Of a DNA stretch of 22,444 nt, positions 1-6,498 are shown piece after piece (position 1 is the stretch's first letter; every line of letters begins with the position of its first letter). A model generated the notes under the pieces. The model made no database searches. It worked only from the letters and a program-made list of their open reading frames with translations, and was not told the DNA's origin. The stretch lies in the IMG/VR virus record IMGVR_UViG_3300008450_007097, positions 1 through 22,444 of that record. The stretch is one strand, 5' to 3'. Both the position numbers and the translations under genes were made by a program. Source of the stretch: a virus.

Positions 1-215
1 CCCCAATTCTTACTATCAAAATAGATATCATCATGACACAATACAACAATATCGTTTGTTGCTTGTTCTAAAATCATATTGTAAGCTTCGGGTAATGAGT
101 ACTTACCCTCATTTTCTATTGGGATTATTTGTGGGTTAGAGACCCCACATGATTTTTTTAATAGTTCAACAAAACTATTATCAATTTTTCTGGTTGAAAA
201 TCCTATTGTAATCAT
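1..215 (-). CDS. Glycosyltransferase, N-terminal fragment (cut by window edge)
   Basis: The first 71 codons of a minus-strand gene are present; the rest lies beyond base 1. The start ATG overlaps the stop of the UDP-galactopyranose mutase gene in a TAATG junction, so the two are probably translationally coupled. The peptide opens MITIGFSTRKID and later shows the segment NDIVVLCHDDIYFDSKNWG. A hydrophobic strand followed by an H-D-D motif is typical of GT-A fold, family 2-like glycosyltransferases, where the acidic pair holds the metal and the nucleotide-sugar. Its position directly after glf suggests, by inference only, that it could use UDP-galactofuranose. The acceptor is unknown. The C-terminal half is missing, so substrate specificity cannot be judged. 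Confidence 0.6.
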   Translation of the reverse strand, partial: MITIGFSTRKIDNSFVELLKKSCGVSNPQIIPIENEGKYSLPEAYNMILEQATNDIVVLCHDDIYFDSKNW

Positions 216-1288
216 TAAAATTGTTCTACAAAATTTAAGGCCGATAATATTACTTTGTCCATGTCATAATACTTGTATTCGGCAAGTCTACCTCCAAAAT
301 AAACATTTTTTTCCTTAATGGAAAGTTTTTTATATTGTTCGTATATGTTATTATTAGTTTCATCATTTACAGGATAATAAGGGTCTGTGATTTCAGGTTT
401 ATACTCCGTTGGAAATTCATCACTAACCCACGTAAATTCTGAATTTGAGTTTTCAAAATGTTTGTGTTCTATCGTTCTAGTTTTAGGAACTTTCTTTTCT
501 GTATAATTCATTACTGCAGTTCCTTGATAGTTTTTCATATCTAACTTTGAGTGTTCGAACCTTACAGTTTTATATTCTAAATGACCGTATTGATAGTTAA
601 AATATTTATCTATCGGACCTGTGTAAATTACATTTTTATGTTTTGGTAATTCATCAGTAAAAAAGTCGGTACTTAACTTAACGTCAATGCCGTCTAATAA
701 TTTTTCAAATATTTTAGTATATCCTTCGACAGGGATACCTTGGTATTTGTCGTTAAAGTAATTGTTATCGTAAGTTAATCTTACAGGCAACCTCTCAATT
801 ATTTCTTTAGGTAATTGTTTTGCAGATTTCATCCACTGTTTTTCAGTATAACCTTTAATAAGTTTTTTGTAACATTTTTTACCAACTAAACTTATTGCGT
901 ACTCCTCTAAATTTTTAGGGTTAGAATTATTATGTTTTCTTAAAAGTTTAAGTAACTCATGTGGGTGAGTAAGATTATATATTTTAGAAAACGTCCACAT
1001 GTTAAAAGGTAATGAATAAGTCTCACCTTTATAATTTGCGACAGGTCTATATGTGAAATCATTAAATAACGTGAATTGGTTTATCCAACCCCAAACCTTT
1101 TCATTTGAAGTATGAAAGATATGTGGACCATATTCGTGAACATTAATACCATCTCTATTTGATGTATAACAATTACCACCAATATGGTCTCTTTTATCTA
1201 TCACACATACTTTATGTCCTTTTTTATTTAATTCGTATGCACATATCGAACCAAAAAATCCTGAACCTACAATTAAAAAATCGTACAT
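215..1288 (-). CDS. glf: UDP-galactopyranose mutase
   Basis: This flavoenzyme interconverts UDP-galactopyranose and UDP-galactofuranose, the donor for galactofuranose-containing glycans. The N-terminus MYDFLIVGSGFFGS is a FAD-binding Rossmann motif (GxGxxG, residues 8-13), followed by the DKRDHIGGN segment at 31-39. The C-terminus has the family signature GGRLAEYKYYDMDKVI. The length of 357 residues is close to the 365-390 usual for bacterial Glf. I chose the ATG at 1288 rather than an upstream ATG at 1315: Glf proteins normally begin right at MYDxLIVG, and 1288 lies one base after the dUTPase stop, whereas 1315 would overlap that gene. It sits in a minus-strand operon with two glycosyltransferases, so it probably feeds a phage-encoded glycan pathway that modifies the virion or the host surface (inference). 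Confidence 0.93.
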   Translation of the reverse strand: MYDFLIVGSGFFGSICAYELNKKGHKVCVIDKRDHIGGNCYTSNRDGINVHEYGPHIFHTSNEKVWGWINQFTLFNDFTYRPVANYKGETYSLPFNMWTFSKIYNLTHPHELLKLLRKHNNSNPKNLEEYAISLVGKKCYKKLIKGYTEKQWMKSAKQLPKEIIERLPVRLTYDNNYFNDKYQGIPVEGYTKIFEKLLDGIDVKLSTDFFTDELPKHKNVIYTGPIDKYFNYQYGHLEYKTVRFEHSKLDMKNYQGTAVMNYTEKKVPKTRTIEHKHFENSNSEFTWVSDEFPTEYKPEITDPYYPVNDETNNNIYEQYKKLSIKEKNVYFGGRLAEYKYYDMDKVILSALNFVEQF

Positions 1289-1289
1289 A

Positions 1290-1901
1290 TTATAATCCTG
1301 TACTACCAAACCCATTTGAGTTACGGTCCTTATCGTTAATTTTTTCTACTTTAATTAAGTCAACCCACTTACCACTAACAACAGGACAAAGTACTGCTTG
1401 TGCTACTTTTTGACCTTTTTCTATTTTAACTTTTTGGTTTGTGGTGTTAAACATAATAACTTTTATTTCTCCTTGATAACCGCTATCTACTGTGCCTGGT
1501 GAGTTTAATACCATAAGACCTTGATTAAGTGCTAAACCACTTTTAGATCTCACTTGTATTTCATATCCATCGGGGATATCAAATCTTAAACCTGTAGGAA
1601 TTAATCCCCTATCACTTGCGTGAATCCATACGTCTTCATTTGCCCTTAAATCAAATCCCGAATCAGATTTATATTCGTAATCGGGATTTTTATTTTCACT
1701 ATCGTTAATATAACGTAGTGGTACTTTGGTATTTATAATACTTTCGTTTTGGTCATCAAATTGTTTTTGTAAATCATCAACATCAATACCCATAGACTCT
1801 AACATTGCCTGAGGGTTAGACATATCAACATTATTAAACTTACCTTGTAAGTCTTTTAACATTTTCATTTGATTCTTAATATCTTTAAATTTATCAAACA
1901 T
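1290..1901 (-). CDS. dut: dUTP diphosphatase with N-terminal helical extension
   Basis: Trimeric-type dUTPase, hydrolysing dUTP to dUMP and pyrophosphate to keep uracil out of phage DNA. All five family motifs are visible: SDSGFDLRA (79-87), RSKSGLA (118-124), GTVDSGYQGE (136-145, catalytic Asp139), GQKVAQ (163-168) and the C-terminal arm RNSNGFGSTG (193-202). The total of 203 residues is about 55 longer than a standard dUTPase (roughly 145-150). The extra part is an N-terminal, charged, helix-prone segment (MFDKFKDIKNQMKML..., ending near residue 58) that I do not recognise. The start ATG overlaps the exonuclease stop as TAATG, and glf begins one base after its stop, so translation of the operon is tightly coupled. 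Confidence 0.93.
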   Translation of the reverse strand: MFDKFKDIKNQMKMLKDLQGKFNNVDMSNPQAMLESMGIDVDDLQKQFDDQNESIINTKVPLRYINDSENKNPDYEYKSDSGFDLRANEDVWIHASDRGLIPTGLRFDIPDGYEIQVRSKSGLALNQGLMVLNSPGTVDSGYQGEIKVIMFNTTNQKVKIEKGQKVAQAVLCPVVSGKWVDLIKVEKINDKDRNSNGFGSTGL

Positions 1902-2629
1902 TATTTTAATTCTTTTAATTTTGTTATGAAATCAACTAATACTTTAACATCTTTTTCACAGTAATCGGATATCTCATTTAACCTACTTTGATTATTCCAA
2001 TATACTTCATGTACATTACCTCCATGAATAGGTCCGTCTTTTGGTGTTTCAATACCCATAGTAGAACAAACCAAATCCAATGAACCAATAGATGTGTATG
2101 ACCCGTATTGCCAAATTTCTTTTGTGTCAATTGCCTTTACCTCCCAAGGTTTAGTATCATAAGAAGGAAGAATTTTTGATGGCATAATTCCATTAATCAT
2201 CATTCTTTTTGCTAGCATCGGGATATCGAAGTTCTTAAGATTATGACCACAAAGATAGAAATCTAACTTATGACAACGATCCAATAAGTTTCTAACATCA
2301 ATTAACAATTGTTTTTCATCGTGATTAGAAAAAGTTTGTTGTTTAATTCCATCATTAGTTACAAATGCCATAGACACACAGACAATCTTTGCAAATTCAG
2401 GGACAAGTGCTGAACGTTTTTCATAAACGTCATTCATCTTTTGAAGTTCTTCTTCTAAACCATCTGCCTCAACATTGTCTTCAGGAAACCGTTTTAAGAA
2501 CCAATCAAAATATTTTACAAATTGTTCTGCAATTTTTGGGTGATTTTCTTTACACCCTTCCCAATTACGACATAATCCAACTGTTTCAATGTCTAAAAAT
2601 AAAATTTTGTTAATAGGTATGTTTATCAT
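1901..2629 (-). CDS. DnaQ-like 3'-5' exonuclease (PolB exonuclease-type)
   Basis: A stand-alone RNase H-fold exonuclease resembling the proofreading domain of family B polymerases. Exo I is FLDIET (Asp13, Glu15), Exo II is GHNLKNFDIPML (Asn130, Asp135) and Exo III is YCEKDV (Tyr223, Asp227), giving the DEDDy acidic set. At 242 residues it is a single domain, similar to the family described as predicted 3'-5' exonucleases related to PolB. A likely role is end trimming in replication or recombination, or degradation of host DNA; the sequence does not decide which. The DNA polymerase at 9749 has its own exonuclease motifs, so this protein is not a missing proofreading subunit. Its start overlaps the upstream glycosyltransferase stop (ATGA) and its stop overlaps the dut start. 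Confidence 0.85.
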   Translation of the reverse strand: MINIPINKILFLDIETVGLCRNWEGCKENHPKIAEQFVKYFDWFLKRFPEDNVEADGLEEELQKMNDVYEKRSALVPEFAKIVCVSMAFVTNDGIKQQTFSNHDEKQLLIDVRNLLDRCHKLDFYLCGHNLKNFDIPMLAKRMMINGIMPSKILPSYDTKPWEVKAIDTKEIWQYGSYTSIGSLDLVCSTMGIETPKDGPIHGGNVHEVYWNNQSRLNEISDYCEKDVKVLVDFITKLKELK

Positions 2630-3840
2630 TTTAATAAGGATTTGTATAGTTCAGCTCTGTCTTTTGTTACTTTGTTTAAGTCATAGGTATCTTTAACCGT
2701 TTCGTATAACCTTTGACCTAAGTCATAAGCAAAATTAGGGTTATCAATTAATTTTTTCATATATTTAGACCAATCACTATGGTTTTTATGTTCGTCAACT
2801 AAAAGGGCATTACCATCTGTAAATTCACCATTTTTTAATCCATGTTTTAAATCAATTGTGTATGGTCCAATATTGGATGCGATAATTGCTTTTTTATGGA
2901 ATCCCGCCTCAATAACTTTAAGTTGTGATTTAACACGATTAAATATATGGTTTTTAATCGGAGCTAATGAAACATCAAACCATTTGTAATTAGAAGCATA
3001 ACTTGTTACAGGTTTAGTCCAAATTCTATTATAGAATGGTAAAACATCTGAAACGTATTCCTCATCTTTAAATGTCATTAAAAATTCTTTATGTTTTGGG
3101 TCCACAACTCTGTAGTTATCTGTAAAAATTTCTTCATATCGAGCCCAAACTGTTTCTTCTGGTTTAATATCTCTTTGTTTTTGTTCACCTGTTTCTTTAT
3201 TTATTTCCGTAACAGTCCCCCTCGTATCAAACCCACAAAGATACATACTAAATTTATCTTTATACGACGAAAGTTTATTAATCGTACCATCTAATAATTT
3301 TAAGTCATGTAAGTGCGAAGAACCACCTAACCAACCGAATCTTAATTTGTCTGATGGTTCGGTTTTTACATTAAACTGACCTTCTTTTGGATTAATTGCG
3401 TTTGGTAAAACGTATACGTTTTTATTGAATTTAGAAATTTCATTAGCAAAAATTGAAGTGGTAGTTGTTACATGACCAGCAACTTTAAGGTTGTTCATAA
3501 TTTTTTCATGTAATTTTACCTGTATTACCATTTGGTGTACAGGATGGTCTTTGGTCGGTAACCAATAATCGTCCAAGTCCATTATGGTTACAATACCGAT
3601 TGAGTTTAACCTTTTAATTAAATCTACAGAATTGTCATAATCGTGCCCGATTGTCCTATGAAAATGTACAATGTCGTATTGCTTCCAATAGTTATAATCA
3701 TTGACTTTTGGTTCGTAATCTATATCCACGTGAAACTCATTCGGATAATTGTTTTGTAACATGACGTGAGGATCAATAGACCTAAATTTACCAACACCTG
3801 TTTTATCGGACGGTAATACTAATACTTTAATTTTGCTCAT
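2626..3840 (-). CDS. GT-B type glycosyltransferase (GT4-like)
   Basis: This 404-residue protein has the two-lobed pattern of group 1 glycosyltransferases. The N-terminal lobe has KIKVLVLPSDKTGVGKFR and YDIVHFHR (55-61). A hinge region VYVLPNAINP (142-151) is typical of GT4 enzymes. The C-terminal lobe opens with RFGWLGGSSHLHDL (167-180). A donor-binding stretch FDVSLAPIKNHIFNRVKS (288-305) is followed by LKVIEAGFHKKAIIASNIGPY (307-327). No membrane segment or signal peptide is seen, so it should act in the cytoplasm. It is the first gene of its operon, after the terminator of the preceding cluster. The TATTTAT motif abuts its ATG with no spacer. Donor and acceptor are unknown. The operon context suggests that phage particles or host surface glycans are decorated (inference). 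Confidence 0.8.
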   Translation of the reverse strand: MSKIKVLVLPSDKTGVGKFRSIDPHVMLQNNYPNEFHVDIDYEPKVNDYNYWKQYDIVHFHRTIGHDYDNSVDLIKRLNSIGIVTIMDLDDYWLPTKDHPVHQMVIQVKLHEKIMNNLKVAGHVTTTTSIFANEISKFNKNVYVLPNAINPKEGQFNVKTEPSDKLRFGWLGGSSHLHDLKLLDGTINKLSSYKDKFSMYLCGFDTRGTVTEINKETGEQKQRDIKPEETVWARYEEIFTDNYRVVDPKHKEFLMTFKDEEYVSDVLPFYNRIWTKPVTSYASNYKWFDVSLAPIKNHIFNRVKSQLKVIEAGFHKKAIIASNIGPYTIDLKHGLKNGEFTDGNALLVDEHKNHSDWSKYMKKLIDNPNFAYDLGQRLYETVKDTYDLNKVTKDRAELYKSLLK

Positions 3841-3847
3841 ATAAATA
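3840..3847 (-). promoter_or_regulatory. TATTTATA motif at the glycosyltransferase start
   Basis: In the sense of the downstream gene the sequence reads GATTTATTTATATG, so the motif runs into the A of the start codon. It belongs to a set of near-identical sites at start codons across the window. The zero spacing is awkward for an ordinary -10 element, so a role in translation initiation is also possible. Confidence 0.35.
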
Positions 3848-3876
3848 AATCTTTGTACTAAGTATAACCATATTTA

Positions 3877-3908
3877 AACAAAAAATCCACCCCAATAGGA
3901 GTGGATTT
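3877..3908 (-). terminator. Intrinsic terminator of the 3928-6447 minus-strand cluster
   Basis: On the minus strand the stem AAATCCAC pairs with GTGGATTT around a 10-base loop that can add two further G-C pairs, and T-rich sequence (TTTTTTGTTT, overlapping the stem end) follows. It lies 20 bases after the stop codon at 3928 and before the next gene start at 3840, so it separates two minus-strand transcription units. Confidence 0.8.
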
Positions 3909-3927
3909 AAAATATAAAATTATTTTA

Positions 3928-4545
3928 TTATTCCATTTTTTTAACTTTAGTAACTTTACCAATAAACAAATGTTTACCAACTTTAAATTGTATAACATCG
4001 TTTGAGTTTGTTGTTGATTCAACAATCATACCCGCATCTTTAAGTTCTTCTCTAACAACATCTCTAACAGTATCCCTAACAACATCACGAATCATAGATT
4101 TCATTTCATTAATATTGAAATTAGATGATGGTTGTTTTGTTGTTAACTCCTTAACTGATTGTGGTTGTTGGTCAGAAGTATTTGAATTCATTTTCATCAA
4201 TCTTTGCGCCCCTTCAATAATATCATCTGAAATTGTTGGTGATGATGAAGATGGTTGAACTATAGGTTGCTCAATCATTAATCTTTTAATTTCTTCAGGT
4301 AATTTTGAATTTTTAATTCTATCTGCTTCTATAGGTTTGGTTGGGTCAAAAGACCCTTTAGGTGTTGAGTTTTCTGGTAAAAATTCTTGAGGTATATTGT
4401 AATTCCCCGATATTGGTTGAAAATCCTCAACTATTGGTTTATTAATATGTCTAGAATCCATAGACCCCCTATTTATACCTTCTGTTTTTTCCATTATTTT
4501 TTTAGATACTGCCAATCTTTGCATTAAATCTTCCGCTGCTCCCAT
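3928..4545 (-). CDS. Hypothetical protein, possible virion or assembly protein
   Basis: I do not recognise this 205-residue protein. It has three visible parts. The N-terminus (1-35) is helix-prone. The middle (40-145) is rich in Pro, Ser, Asn and Gln and is probably disordered. A strongly amphipathic helix follows at about 146-172, built on the repeated unit RDVVRDTVRDVVRE, which looks like a short coiled coil that would oligomerise. The C-terminus (184-205: VIQFKVGKHLFIGKVTKVKK) is probably a small beta element. Composition and layout would suit a scaffold or adaptor protein, but this is a guess. It is the last gene of a five-gene minus-strand cluster, 22 bases downstream of the WYL gene, and is followed by a good intrinsic terminator. 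Confidence 0.6.
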   Translation of the reverse strand: MGAAEDLMQRLAVSKKIMEKTEGINRGSMDSRHINKPIVEDFQPISGNYNIPQEFLPENSTPKGSFDPTKPIEADRIKNSKLPEEIKRLMIEQPIVQPSSSSPTISDDIIEGAQRLMKMNSNTSDQQPQSVKELTTKQPSSNFNINEMKSMIRDVVRDTVRDVVREELKDAGMIVESTTNSNDVIQFKVGKHLFIGKVTKVKKME

Positions 4546-4567
4546 AATATTTTATATTTTTCTATTA

Positions 4568-4960
4568 TTAAATTTCAAGATTATCGAATTTTGCATTTAA
4601 AAATACTCTAACCATTGATTTATCTCCGTTAGGGTTATATAACGGTCTTACATCATCAAAAGTATCTCCCTGTTGTTGATAAGTCAATATTTTATCAACT
4701 CTAAAAAGTCTCCATCCAGGAATTGGGTTTCCCTTAACTTTGTTGGAGTGGGAAACTCCCTGTCTTTCCCAAGCCCTTAATACCATATTTCCTTTTTTAC
4801 TAATACCTAAACACACTGGTTCTACGTCACGATAACCTCTACCGTATTCATCACCTGCGTAATTAATTGTTATTACCTTTCTTTTTTTGATGCTATTTTG
4901 AACATCATCTAAAGCGGCAACTTCAGTAATTAATTTGCTTAAGCTATTAATTAATTTCAT
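4568..4960 (-). CDS. Stand-alone WYL-like domain protein
   Basis: A 130-residue protein whose centre (about 29-95) resembles a WYL domain: a strand VITINYAGDEY, then YRDVEPVCLGISKKGNMVLRAW, then WRLFRVDKILTY. The YRxVEPxxL and RxFRxDRI-like elements are characteristic of WYL ligand-sensing domains. WYL domains bind nucleic acid or nucleotide-like ligands and usually sit behind a DNA-binding helix-turn-helix; here there is no HTH. The N-terminus MKLINSLSKLITEVAALDD is a short basic-hydrophobic helix containing I-T-E at 11-13. This recalls T4 capsid-targeting peptides cut by the prohead protease after (I/L)xE (inference). The start overlaps the upstream stop as ATGA. Regulator or injected internal protein are both open possibilities. 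Confidence 0.65.
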   Translation of the reverse strand: MKLINSLSKLITEVAALDDVQNSIKKRKVITINYAGDEYGRGYRDVEPVCLGISKKGNMVLRAWERQGVSHSNKVKGNPIPGWRLFRVDKILTYQQQGDTFDDVRPLYNPNGDKSMVRVFLNAKFDNLEI

Positions 4961-5250
4961 GATACAGTATAATATGGGTTGTTAGATGAAAATTTATTAA
5001 CTTTTAAATCTTCTTTTCGTTCAGAAATATCTATTGAAGTTCCTGCTTGTTGGTTATAGACATCTAAATCTCCACCTGTACCCCTACCAATTTTATCACC
5101 ATTAGCAATAGCATCTGGATGAACAGAAGAATACGGGTCAGAAGGTTTAAAATCATTTCTAGGAAAAAGTTTTTTTCTTTGTTCTTCAGCAATTTGTGAT
5201 AGTGCATTATCAGGTTGCGAAAAATCTAATTTATCTGATTGTATTGCCAT
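4957..5250 (-). CDS. Hypothetical small hydrophilic protein
   Basis: This 97-residue protein is not recognised. It is polar and low in hydrophobic residues, with an N-terminal helix-prone stretch (about 10-28) and a Gly/Asp-rich middle, so much of it may be disordered or extended. There is no signal peptide, membrane segment or Cys. It overlaps the WYL gene by four bases (ATGA) and the upstream gene by one base (TAATG), which strongly supports it as a real, translationally coupled gene of the cluster. A minor virion role is possible from context only. Confidence 0.6.
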   Translation of the reverse strand: MAIQSDKLDFSQPDNALSQIAEEQRKKLFPRNDFKPSDPYSSVHPDAIANGDKIGRGTGGDLDVYNQQAGTSIDISERKEDLKVNKFSSNNPYYTVS

Positions 5251-5702
5251 TATATTATTTTTTTCATTAGTTTATTTATTCTATCTACGTTTTCATTAAC
5301 CTTTAAATCGTCTACGGTTGACCCATGTTTGTCGTTTAGGTTAAAACTATTTTTTTCATGTGAATCTAAATATTGGTTTTGCATACCAGCATCAGACTTA
5401 ATTTTTTTACCACTTAAATCATTGTCCCTCCAAACTCTTAAAACCTCATCACACCATTGTTTCATTCTATCTCCCCCATTTAATATAAATGGAGCGTCTT
5501 CTTTGTTTCCATTGTAACCATCAAACCAATTCTTAATTCTTTTAATTTGTTGATATGTTGCCTTTTTAGAAGTTCTTAAATCTTGATTTCTTTTATATCC
5601 CTCTATGTTATTATTACCACCAATCGAAGCAAAACAATCACTTAAGTGTTTTATTAACGAATCGGGTATAATTGCAATTCTATTATAAAGATTACTGTTC
5701 AT
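5250..5702 (-). CDS. Hypothetical protein
   Basis: This 150-residue protein is not recognised by family. The N-terminal two-thirds looks helical and globular, with Trp-containing segments (KRIKNWFDGYNG near 54-65 and MKQWCDEVLRVWRDND near 80-95). The last 40 residues are polar and probably include a short amphipathic helix (VDRINKLMKK). No catalytic motif is seen. It overlaps the preceding gene by 11 bases and the next gene in a TAATG junction, so it is part of the same coupled unit. Function unknown. Confidence 0.6.
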   Translation of the reverse strand: MNSNLYNRIAIIPDSLIKHLSDCFASIGGNNNIEGYKRNQDLRTSKKATYQQIKRIKNWFDGYNGNKEDAPFILNGGDRMKQWCDEVLRVWRDNDLSGKKIKSDAGMQNQYLDSHEKNSFNLNDKHGSTVDDLKVNENVDRINKLMKKII

Positions 5703-6447
5703 TTTTTAAAATTGTAATTAATTCTTTAACACTTATACCGTTATCTTTGGCCATTTTTTTAATGGACTTTATATTTCTAACTAATAAAGGGTTAATATCT
5801 AATATTTTTTTACCGACACTATCATCATTATATTTTTCTTTGTCTAATAAAACATCCTCAGCAATATCACTTTCATCTATTTCTTTTTCTTTTAAAATTG
5901 GTCTACCTACAAACCCTTTTTTATGTTTATACTTAGACTTTTTATCTCTTTCAGGACTTTTACCAAATTCATCGTCAACTCTTTGTTCTGCCTTTTCATC
6001 ATCCATGCCCAATTTTTCTTTGAAATATTTAAGACTTTCTTTCGCGTCCATATCTTTTGTGTCTTCAAAACCAAAGGCTTTTGACATGTTTTCTTCTTTT
6101 ACGTGACCTTCGCCGTAGTAACCATACCAACCTCTTAACAATGGGTCTCTTGGATTTCTTGCTGAAGGTATAATTTGGTCCATTGTTTTTGTACCTATAC
6201 CCGTACTTGCAGGGTCTAATATCGGCGTATTTGATGAAAGCCATGTACCATCGTCATCAACAAGTTCATTAACTTCAGATTCTTTAGGTTTCTTACTATT
6301 TTTAGTTTTAGACAAAAATATGTCGTGAGTCTTACAGGGCATGTATTTTCTTTCTCCATCTTCATTATGATAGTGATAACCAGCACAGCCCAAAGTTTTA
6401 GAAACTCTTTCCGCTCTTTCCTTTGTTGAATATTTATACGTTTTCAT
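5692..6447 (-). CDS. Hypothetical protein with N-terminal Cys/His cluster
   Basis: This 251-residue protein is the first gene of the minus-strand cluster. The N-terminus contains LGCAGYHYHNEDG...YMPCKTHDIF, with Cys21, His25, His27, Cys38 and His41, which could form a small metal-binding module (inference from spacing). I have an unverified recollection of similar LGCxGxH...MPCxxH segments in other large phages. The middle (about 45-190) is highly charged and Lys/Glu/Asp-rich, probably disordered. The C-terminus (about 215-251: LLVRNIKSIKKMAKDNGISVKELITILKNEQ) is helical and could be an interaction domain. Its start lies 51 bases from the divergent start of the gene at 6499, across a shared inverted repeat. 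Confidence 0.6.
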   Translation of the reverse strand: MKTYKYSTKERAERVSKTLGCAGYHYHNEDGERKYMPCKTHDIFLSKTKNSKKPKESEVNELVDDDGTWLSSNTPILDPASTGIGTKTMDQIIPSARNPRDPLLRGWYGYYGEGHVKEENMSKAFGFEDTKDMDAKESLKYFKEKLGMDDEKAEQRVDDEFGKSPERDKKSKYKHKKGFVGRPILKEKEIDESDIAEDVLLDKEKYNDDSVGKKILDINPLLVRNIKSIKKMAKDNGISVKELITILKNEQ

Positions 6448-6460
6448 GTGGGCTTTTACC

Positions 6461-6468
6461 TATAAATA
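6461..6468 (-). promoter_or_regulatory. TATTTATA motif upstream of the 6447 gene
   Basis: Read on the minus strand this is GGAGTATTTATAGG, 13 bases before the ATG at 6447. It forms one arm of an inverted repeat whose other arm serves the divergent gene at 6499. Confidence 0.45.
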
Positions 6469-6487
6469 CTCCATATAAAGTATTTAT
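6462..6487. repeat. Inverted repeat in the divergent intergenic region
   Basis: ATAAATACT and AGTATTTAT form a perfect 9-base inverted repeat separated by 8 bases. It fills the middle of the 51-base gap between two divergently transcribed genes. It can be read as two mirror-image copies of the AGTATTTAT start-site motif, one per direction. Confidence 0.75.
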
Positions 6488-6488
6488 C
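6481..6488 (+). promoter_or_regulatory. TATTTATc motif upstream of the 6499 gene
   Basis: The sequence AAAGTATTTATCTAAAAAAAG lies directly before the ATG at 6499, with a 10-base spacer. It shares the AAAGTATTTAT core with the site in front of 17008. The following A-run replaces a Shine-Dalgarno sequence. Confidence 0.4.
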
Positions 6489-6498
6489 TAAAAAAAGA

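Noticed and set aside
1289-1315. Upstream start for UDP-galactopyranose mutase
   Set aside because: It would overlap the dUTPase C-terminus; the family N-terminus MYDxLIVG begins exactly at 1288.
5239-6106. Plus-strand open frames opposite the five-gene cluster
   Set aside because: Phe/Ser/Leu-rich shadows of Lys/Glu-rich genes on the other strand; no motifs.
6461-6468. Plus-strand TATAAATA read as a T4-type late promoter for 6499
   Set aside because: At other sites, such as 17544, 14040 and 15161, the same octamer fits the genes only in the TATTTATA direction, so that orientation is preferred.
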